The notes beneath the pieces were generated by a model. The model had not been told where the DNA came from. It made no database searches and saw nothing but the letters and a program-made list of their open reading frames with translations. A program made the position numbers and the translations under genes. Of a DNA stretch of 12,406 bases, positions 7,107 to 12,406 are shown piece after piece (within the stretch, counting starts at the first letter, position 1; every line of letters begins with the position of its first letter). Source of the DNA: an uncultured Planctomycetaceae bacterium (GTDB lineage: Bacteria > Planctomycetota > Planctomycetia > Pirellulales > Thermoguttaceae); assembly GCA_947307005.1 (NCBI GenBank), contig CAMZHY010000056.1:1-12406 (forward strand). Direction: 5' to 3'.

Positions 7107-7138
7107 TATAAAAAAAGCCGCTCTAATAAGAACGGCTT
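7107..7138 (-). terminator. Intrinsic terminator of the initiator-tRNA unit
   Basis: On the minus strand, AAGCCG pairs with CGGCTT (plus-strand arms 7115-7120 and 7133-7138), with TCT/AGA pairing continuing inside one mismatch, a 4-nt AATA loop, and a following run of seven T. It begins 39 bp after the tRNA at 7178, separating tRNA transcription from acnA. Confidence 0.85.
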
Positions 7139-7177
7139 AAAAAGTGAGACGAAACGCGACGAGCGTTCGTCGTAAAG

Positions 7178-7250
7178 TTGCGGGGGCAGGACTTGAACCT
7201 GCGACCTCAAGGTTATGAGCCTCGCGAGCTGCCAACTGCTCCACCCCGCG
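7178..7250 (-). tRNA. Initiator tRNA-fMet (CAU), copy 1
   Basis: A 73-nt cloverleaf on the minus strand, starting CGCGGGGTGGAGCAG at 7250. The anticodon CAU lies at 7215-7217. Initiator hallmarks are visible: an unpaired C1-A72 at the acceptor end, A11-U24 in the D stem, A73, and G30-C40 and G31-C39 in the anticodon stem. The third usual GC pair is replaced by A29-U41, and G28-U42 is a wobble. The T stem is GCAGG/CCTGC. CCA is not encoded; the genome continues CTT. It lies 252 bp downstream of the second copy and just before a strong terminator. Confidence 0.95.
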
Positions 7251-7502
7251 CTCCCCAGCGCAAGCGCGCTGGACCGCAATATTCGCCTCTTGGCGCGTGA
7301 TAACGCTTAGGGGCGAACAGGCGAAAACTACAGATCGCCGCTCGTTGGCGGCGACGTCTAATCCATTAAAACGCGGGACGTCGCGTGTTCGCAAACCGAC
7401 CAGCGAGAGGCGAAAACACACGCATGAGCGGCAGCTCACGATAAGACCCGCCTTCAGCGGGCGTCAACGTAAGCATTTACCGCGTTTTAAATGCGACCAT
7501 AA
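7251..7502 (-). other. Spacer between the two initiator tRNA genes
   Basis: This 252-bp stretch has no coding signature, no further cloverleaf and no clear promoter. It can fold locally: CCAGCGC/GCGCTGG at 7255-7272, CCCGC/GCGGG at 7447-7461, and GCATTTA/TAAATGC at 7473-7494. If both tRNAs are transcribed from the promoter near 7629, this is the precursor spacer to be cut out; its hairpins may guide RNase processing. Confidence 0.5.
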
Positions 7503-7575
7503 TTGCGGGGGTAGGACTTGAACCTACGACCTCAAGGTTATGAGCCTCGCGAGCTGCCAACTGCTCCACCCCGCG
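7503..7575 (-). tRNA. Initiator tRNA-fMet (CAU), copy 2
   Basis: A 73-nt cloverleaf on the minus strand, with anticodon CAU at 7540-7542. It is identical to the copy at 7178-7250 except for a compensated T-stem pair: 50-64 is U-A here (GTAGG/CCTAC) and C-G there. The C1-A72 mismatch, A11-U24, A29-U41 and A73 are shared, and CCA is again not encoded. It is the promoter-proximal copy. Confidence 0.95.
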
Positions 7576-7606
7576 ATCGGAAAACCGACTCACGTCGATT
7601 GAGCAT

Positions 7607-7634
7607 ATTCTATCGAGGCGCCGGTTTCTGTCGA
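7607..7634 (-). promoter_or_regulatory. Sigma70-like promoter of the initiator-tRNA unit
   Basis: On the minus strand, -35 TCGACA (7634-7629) and -10 TAGAAT (7612-7607) are separated by 16 bp, each one base from consensus. Transcription would start near 7600, about 25 nt before the mature tRNA end at 7575. The tRNA at 7178 may be read from it too. Confidence 0.7.
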
Positions 7635-7677
7635 GGTCTTTTCTGCGATTTTTCCTGAAAAGGACAAAGAAAGGGCG

Positions 7678-7706
7678 TTGAAAACGTTTTTCGGCGGCGA
7701 TACAAT
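7678..7706 (+). promoter_or_regulatory. Sigma70-like promoter of the glycosidase-like gene
   Basis: -35 TTGAAA (7678-7683) and -10 TACAAT (7701-7706) have the optimal 17-bp spacing. A start near 7713 gives a leader of about 105 nt before the ATG at 7818. It diverges from the tRNA promoter at 7607-7634. Confidence 0.75.
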
Positions 7707-7817
7707 GACGTTTTCAGGTCGCGTCGCGGCGTTTTTTGACCGCGATCGACGTTTTCATTTTTGCCATGACGGTCGGCGCCGAATTTCGTTCGCGTTCGAC
7801 CCTTTGAGGAACAACGC

Positions 7818-9263
7818 ATGCGCTCTTTATCCTTTCTAAGCGCGACGCTTCTTGTCGCGATTGGCGTCGCCGCGTCGAATTCCGCGTTCGCTCAGAATGC
7901 GGCGACTCAGACATGGGACCCGAACGCGACCGCCGCGTCGCTCGGGCTGGAACCGTATCGGATTCCCGCCGATTTCTATCCGGTCTTTCCGTGGGATCAC
8001 CTCGGCGACTGGATGAGCAAGTATCAGACGCTCGAAAACGCGATGAAATCGAGCGCCGAATGCGAGTTCACGCTCTCCGGATTCGTCAATTCCGTCGAGA
8101 TGGCGAAAGGAGCGGAGAAAAACGGACTCCGTTGCATTTACGAGACGGGAATCGAGGTTTTCGACGACCGTAATCTGTCTGAAGAAGAAATTGCGAAAAA
8201 ACTCGCCGCGATCGACGAGCGAATCAAGCAGGTCGTCGAAGAGACGAAGGACCTCCCGAACGTCGTCGGATACAATCTCGTCGACGAGCCGGGCTCCTAC
8301 AAGTTCAAAGCGCTCGCGACCGCCGTCGCCGCCGTTAAGAAGTACGCGCCGGGCAAACTTGCGTATATCAACCTTTTCCCGGGCTACGCGTCGACGATCG
8401 GCGCCGACGTCGATTCCCAGTTGGGGACGTATTCCTTCGAAGAATATCTTGAACGCTTCGTCCAAGAGGTCAAGCCGCAGCTTCTGAGCTACGACAACTA
8501 TATGCTCGAATATTCCGAAGACATGCGCAATTTGGACCGCGCCAGCGTCTTCTTCACCGACCTCTTTCTCGTCCGCAAAATCGCGCTGAAATACGACCTG
8601 CCCTTCTGGTACATCGGGAGCAGCCTCTGCATCATGGAGCAGTCCTCGCCCCCGACCCCGGCGCGATATGCGATGCAGACCTATCTGCCCCTCGCCGCGG
8701 GCGCCGACGGGCTCACGTGGTTCCTCTATTATCCGCTGGGATGGAGCTATAGCCCGATCGACCGCGACGGGCGCAAAACGCTGTCATGGCTCTATATGCG
8801 CGACGTCAACGTTCAAGCGCGCGCGATCGGAACGTATCTGAAGAAATTCCGCTCGACCGACGTCGGCATGGACGCGATCTATACCCAAGCGGAAGCGCCG
8901 AAACTCCCGCAGCTTCCCGCCAAGCCCACGAAAGTCCTTCCGAACCTCAAGACGAGCCGCTCCAACAACGGAAGCTTCGACCCGAACGACGCCCCGAAAG
9001 TTTTCGTCGGCGAATTTCAGGCGCGCGAAGGGGACGACCTCGCCGCGCTCGTCGTCAATATGGACATGGACGCTTCCGTTAAAGTTACTTTCGACAAGCC
9101 CGCGGGCTACGGCGCGCTCAAGCGCGTCTCGCCCGTCGACGGGACGGAAGAGTCCGTAACCGACGAAGACCGCGCGGGCGGCTTCTGGATTATCCCCGGT
9201 CATGGGACGCTTTTCGTTTGGAAGAAGGCGACCGAAGAAGAAAAAGCGCAAGCCGCTTACTGA
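7818..9263 (+). CDS. Secreted TIM-barrel glycosidase-like protein
   Basis: The protein is 481 residues from the ATG at 7818, with GAGGA at 7806-7810 spaced 7 nt. Residues 1-25 are a signal peptide: MRSLSF, a hydrophobic core, then AFA before Gln26, so it is exported. The middle part reads like a clan GH-A beta/alpha barrel: alternating helices and short strands, a strand ending NLVDEPG with Glu157 as a candidate acid/base, AYINLFPGY (182-190), LLSYDNYMLEY (222-232) and LPLAAGADGLTWFLYYPLG (290-308). A C-terminal beta domain spans about 395-468. I cannot name the glycoside hydrolase family and do not see the nucleophile with certainty; a non-catalytic carbohydrate-binding barrel is possible. 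The gene stands alone with its own promoter and terminator and is convergent with the LRR gene. Substrate unknown. Confidence 0.75.
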   Translation: MRSLSFLSATLLVAIGVAASNSAFAQNAATQTWDPNATAASLGLEPYRIPADFYPVFPWDHLGDWMSKYQTLENAMKSSAECEFTLSGFVNSVEMAKGAEKNGLRCIYETGIEVFDDRNLSEEEIAKKLAAIDERIKQVVEETKDLPNVVGYNLVDEPGSYKFKALATAVAAVKKYAPGKLAYINLFPGYASTIGADVDSQLGTYSFEEYLERFVQEVKPQLLSYDNYMLEYSEDMRNLDRASVFFTDLFLVRKIALKYDLPFWYIGSSLCIMEQSSPPTPARYAMQTYLPLAAGADGLTWFLYYPLGWSYSPIDRDGRKTLSWLYMRDVNVQARAIGTYLKKFRSTDVGMDAIYTQAEAPKLPQLPAKPTKVLPNLKTSRSNNGSFDPNDAPKVFVGEFQAREGDDLAALVVNMDMDASVKVTFDKPAGYGALKRVSPVDGTEESVTDEDRAGGFWIIPGHGTLFVWKKATEEEKAQAAY

Positions 9264-9294
9264 CGATTCGCGCCCTAACTTAAAGGTTTTAACG

Positions 9295-9336
9295 CGCCGG
9301 ACGACGCCCTGTTTTCGGGGTCGTCCGGCGTTTTTT
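9295..9336 (+). terminator. Strong intrinsic terminator of the glycosidase-like gene
   Basis: CGCCGGACGAC (9295-9305) pairs with GTCGTCCGGCG (9320-9330), and CCC with GGG inside it past one bulged G; six T follow at 9331-9336. It also lies 25 bp beyond the stop of the convergent LRR gene, and may stop that transcript as well, though the minus-strand T-tract is poor. Confidence 0.92.
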
Positions 9337-9354
9337 CGTCGCGCCGCGCCGGGG

Positions 9355-12300
9355 TTAGCGCGATTCTTGATAGCCGTTTTCGACGAGCGTTTTCGCCGTC
9401 GCGCAGTCATGAGGCGCGCGAAGGACGACGTCTTGATGGAAGGCGTCGGGACCGAGTTCGACGATTCCGCGGGGCAGAACGATCGGTTTGATCAAGGGAC
9501 TGTTGGCGAACGCGTCTTCCTCCAGCGTCTTCAAGTTTCTTGGAAAATGAACGCGCTTTAGGGCTTGGCAGAAGTCAAACGCGCTGTGGTCGATTCGCGC
9601 GACCGTGTCGGGGAGCGCGAGTTCCTCCAGCGCCGGGGTTAAATTGAACGCGTCGGCGCCGATTTCGACGACGGGAATTCTCTCGATAAAGTCGGGAATG
9701 AACATTTTCTTCGGGGCGCGACCGCCGACGTATCCGCGAATGGCGACGCCGTCGTCTTTCTTTTCGTACCACGCGTAGCCGTCCGCCGACGCTCCGTCGG
9801 CGCTGAACTCGAAGAGACGCATGCCGCCGAACCGTTCGTTCTTTCGGAACGCGTTGATCAAATTGAGACGGTTGCACTGAATGAAGGCGGCGCGTCCGAT
9901 CGATTCGACGCTTTCCGGAATCGTCAAGATTTCGAGCCTCGGAGAGAACGCGAACGCCTGTTGACCGAGCGTCTTAACCGTCGACGGAAGGTTGACTTTA
10001 GTCAAACTCATGCATTGTCTGAAGCAGAACGCGCCGACGGACGTCACGCCTTCAGGGATCGTAATCGACGCGAGGTCAGGGCTCAAAAAGAACGCGTAGT
10101 CCCCGAGCGCGACGACGCGTCGTCCGTCGATTTCAGACGGGACGTCGAGGGAGACGGCGCTCGTCGCGCAGTCGCGGATCGTAATTTCGTCGCCGTCGAT
10201 CTCATACCAGAGCATGCCGATAACGTCGGGCTTTCCGAAGACTTTAGCCGCCGAGACGCCGCCGAATTGCGCTGGAGCGCGGAACGCCTCTTCCGCGTCG
10301 AGCGCGAAACACATGCTAAAAGCCGCCGTCCCGATTTCCTCCGTCGACGCCGGCAGCGGCGCGGATTTCAGCGAGGCGCAGCCTTGAAACGCTTCTTCGC
10401 CGATCGATTTAAGCGTTTTCGGGAAGACGACGCTTTTAAGGGTATGACAGTTGGAGAAAGCGTGTTCTCCGATTTCCGTCACTGGCTTGCCGTCGAGTTC
10501 TTCCGGGATTTTGAGCTCGCGCGGTCCGCCGACGTATCCGCGAATTGAGATATGGTCGTCCTTGCGCTCGTACCAGAGGAAACCGCGCGCGTCGGGGTTC
10601 GCGTCGACGGCGGAGAGGTCGATTCCAGCGAAGACGGGATTTGCGTCGAACGTTCCTTCAAGTTTGACTTTAGGACATCGATCAAAGAGACCGCCTTCGA
10701 TCTCGACGACCCCGGCGGGGATTGCGACTTCTTCAAGTTTTTCGCTGCCGAGGAAAATATGCCCGCCCATGGTTCGCAGACTTTCGGGAAGGACGGCTTT
10801 CTTGAGTTTTTCTTTCGACGCGAGCGAAACGTTTCCAAGTCCGACGACCGGTCGATCGCCGACCTTGTCGGGGACGACGATTTCGGCGGAGTCCGAACTC
10901 GTTCCGTAGAAGAAGACCCCCGAGCCGTCTTTGTCGAGTCCGTAAACGGATTCGCCCTCCTGAATCGTTCCTTTTTGCTCCGCAGGCTTCGAGAATTTCG
11001 AGAGTCGAGACGCCGTCGAACTCTTGAGGCGTCTTTCAAATTCCTCAAGTTTTCTCTTGTCGATCGTGATTTCTACCTTGGCGCCGTCGGAACTAATTTT
11101 GAAATTGGGATTCCCCCCGGTTTCCGCATTTTCGTCGAAATCAAAATCATCCTCTTGCTCGAGCGCGTCCGATTCCCGATAGCCGTTTTCTTTGAGCTTT
11201 TCCGACGTCGCGCAGTTTTGCTGCGCGTACAGAGCGACGGTCTCGTCGAACGCGCTGGGAGCGAATTCGGCGATTTCGCTCGGCAGAACGACCGATTTCA
11301 ACCATCTGCCGTTTGAAAAAGCGTTCCGACCTAGCGTCGTCAGATTTTTGGGAAGACGAAGTTGCGAAAGTCCGAGACAGTTGCGGAACGCGTCGTCGCC
11401 GATCCGCGCGACCGTATCGGGGAGCGCGAGTTTGCTTATCATCAACGCGTTAAGGAACGCGGCGTCGCCGATTTCGACGACGGGAAGTCCGTCGACGACG
11501 TCCGGAATTTGTATTAGCGCCGTATCGGATCGACCGAAGATCGAACCTCGAACGGCGATTCCGTCGTCCCTCTTTTCATACCAGAGAAAACCGTTTGCCG
11601 ATACTCCGTCGGGACAGAATTCGTACAGAGGTTTGGCGGCGAAACGTTTGCATTTTTTGAACGCGTTGATCAAATTGAGGCTGTCGCACTCGAGAAACGC
11701 GGAGCGTCCGATGGAATCGACGTTTTCCGGAATCGTTAAGACGTCGAGATTGGAACAGCCTGCGAACGCGTATTCTCCGATTGTTGCAACCGTAGACGGA
11801 AGAACGACTCTAGTCAGAAATTTGCATTCTCTAAAGCAGTTCGCGTCGACGGTCTTTACTCCTTCCGGAATCGTAATCGACGCGAGATAAGGGTTCGCGC
11901 AGAACGCGCCGTCCCCGAGCGCGACGACGCGTCGTCCGTCGATTTCGCGCGGAATTTCAAGGGAGACGGCGGTAGTCGCGCATTCGCGAATCGTAATTTC
12001 GTCGCCGTCGATCTCGTACCAGAGACTCCCGAGCATTCCGGGCTTTCCGAAGACTTTCGCCGCCGAGGCGCCCCCGAATCGCGCGGGGGCGCGGAACGCT
12101 TCTTCCGAGTCGAGCGCGAAGCACGCGTTAAAAGCCGCCGCTCCGATTTCTTTCGCCGACTCCGGCAGGGGCGCCGACTTTAGCGTCGCGCAACCGAAGA
12201 ACGCGGCTTTGTCGATCGACGTTAACGTTTTCGGGAAAATGACGCTTTCAAGGGTTTTACAACCGGAGAAGGCGAGATTCCCGATTTCCGTCGCCGGCTT

Positions 12301-12406
12301 GCCGTCGAGTTTTTCCGGGATTTTGAGCTCGCGCGGCCCGCCGACGTATCCGCGAATCGAGATATGATCGTCTTTGCGCTCGTACCAGAGGAAACCGCGC
12401 GCGTCG
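9355..12406 (-). CDS. BspA-like leucine-rich-repeat (LRR_5) protein, 5' end outside window
   Basis: The frame is open from the window edge at 12406 to the TAA at 9355-9357, over 1,016 residues. The ATG at 12036 is internal: the 123 codons upstream continue the same repeats without a stop, so the N-terminus and any signal peptide are not visible. The protein is built of BspA/TpLRR repeats of about 23 residues, such as IGEEAFQGCASLKS and LPDTVARIGDDAF, each block opened by a LWYE...DGDEITIR or WYERKDDHISIRGY segment and an IP..(I/L)DG..V.EIG.(A/H)AF motif. Blocks close with CAT...ENGY.ES. BspA-like proteins are typically cell-surface adhesins or binding proteins; that role here is inferred. From the ATG at 12036, residues 290-360 hold an acidic linker and a short charged helix. 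About 411 residues are duplicated at a 604-residue period. No C-terminal anchor is seen. Confidence 0.9.
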   Translation of the reverse strand, partial: DARGFLWYERKDDHISIRGYVGGPRELKIPEKLDGKPATEIGNLAFSGCKTLESVIFPKTLTSIDKAAFFGCATLKSAPLPESAKEIGAAAFNACFALDSEEAFRAPARFGGASAAKVFGKPGMLGSLWYEIDGDEITIRECATTAVSLEIPREIDGRRVVALGDGAFCANPYLASITIPEGVKTVDANCFRECKFLTRVVLPSTVATIGEYAFAGCSNLDVLTIPENVDSIGRSAFLECDSLNLINAFKKCKRFAAKPLYEFCPDGVSANGFLWYEKRDDGIAVRGSIFGRSDTALIQIPDVVDGLPVVEIGDAAFLNALMISKLALPDTVARIGDDAFRNCLGLSQLRLPKNLTTLGRNAFSNGRWLKSVVLPSEIAEFAPSAFDETVALYAQQNCATSEKLKENGYRESDALEQEDDFDFDENAETGGNPNFKISSDGAKVEITIDKRKLEEFERRLKSSTASRLSKFSKPAEQKGTIQEGESVYGLDKDGSGVFFYGTSSDSAEIVVPDKVGDRPVVGLGNVSLASKEKLKKAVLPESLRTMGGHIFLGSEKLEEVAIPAGVVEIEGGLFDRCPKVKLEGTFDANPVFAGIDLSAVDANPDARGFLWYERKDDHISIRGYVGGPRELKIPEELDGKPVTEIGEHAFSNCHTLKSVVFPKTLKSIGEEAFQGCASLKSAPLPASTEEIGTAAFSMCFALDAEEAFRAPAQFGGVSAAKVFGKPDVIGMLWYEIDGDEITIRDCATSAVSLDVPSEIDGRRVVALGDYAFFLSPDLASITIPEGVTSVGAFCFRQCMSLTKVNLPSTVKTLGQQAFAFSPRLEILTIPESVESIGRAAFIQCNRLNLINAFRKNERFGGMRLFEFSADGASADGYAWYEKKDDGVAIRGYVGGRAPKKMFIPDFIERIPVVEIGADAFNLTPALEELALPDTVARIDHSAFDFCQALKRVHFPRNLKTLEEDAFANSPLIKPIVLPRGIVELGPDAFHQDVVLRAPHDCATAKTLVENGYQESR
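9361..10593 (-). repeat. Large internal duplication, C-terminal copy
   Basis: Codes 411 residues that match 11170-12405 with one single-residue gap, offset by 1,812 bp over most of the length. Conservation is uneven: in the 116 bp at 10479-10594 I count 7 differences by eye from 12291-12406, while much of the remaining copy has clearly diverged. Confidence 0.9.
11170..12405 (-). repeat. Large internal duplication, N-terminal copy
   Basis: The 412-residue counterpart of 9361-10593. The duplication may extend beyond the window edge. The two copies are separated by 576 bp (10594-11169) of mostly unique sequence that includes a more divergent LRR-like block. Confidence 0.9.

Noticed and set aside
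6977..7439. Two minus-strand open frames of 100 codons over the tRNA region
   Set aside because: They run through a tRNA gene and its terminator and have no protein signature.
12034..12036. Start codon of the LRR gene
   Set aside because: The frame stays open upstream to the window edge and codes for the same repeats, so this Met is internal.
1..12406. CRISPR arrays, insertion sequences, phage genes or att sites
   Set aside because: No regularly spaced identical repeats, transposase or integrase motifs, or terminal inverted repeats were seen; the twin tRNAs have no attached integrase gene.

Overview
This window comes from a GC-rich bacterial genome with strong third-position GC bias. That bias produces long antisense shadow frames, especially opposite the aconitase gene. 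The gene mix suggests a host- or gut-associated bacterium: a BspA-type leucine-rich-repeat surface protein, an esterase of the feruloyl-esterase type, a secreted glycosidase-like protein, and a Ugd closely resembling enterobacterial and Firmicutes enzymes. A member of the Planctomycetota/PVC group is possible, but nothing here proves the taxonomy.

Left part (1-2070, plus strand): the 3' end of tag (3-methyladenine DNA glycosylase I), a small lipoprotein with tandem heptads, and an exported alpha/beta-hydrolase esterase. The gaps are about 50-60 bp, so the three may form one operon. A convergent spacer follows, carrying the terminator of the next gene.

Centre (2271-7041, minus strand): a UDP-glucose 6-dehydrogenase with an XRE-type helix-turn-helix domain fused to its N-terminus, then acnA (aconitase A), each with its own terminator. 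The 396-bp spacer upstream of the fusion gene holds three inverted repeats. This suggests an enzyme that may bind DNA and control its own gene, and it is the most unusual feature of the window.

RNA section (7107-7634, minus strand): two nearly identical initiator tRNA-fMet genes, with a strong sigma70-like promoter upstream of the first transcribed copy and an intrinsic terminator after the second. Both have A29-U41 where initiator tRNAs usually have G29-C41, and they differ only by one compensated T-stem pair.

Right part (7678-12406): a monocistronic plus-strand gene for a secreted TIM-barrel glycosidase-like protein, with a clear promoter and a strong terminator. Convergent to it is the 3' part of a very large BspA-like LRR gene on the minus strand, which runs off the window. 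About 411 residues of that protein are duplicated at a 604-residue period, and parts of the two copies are nearly identical at the DNA level.
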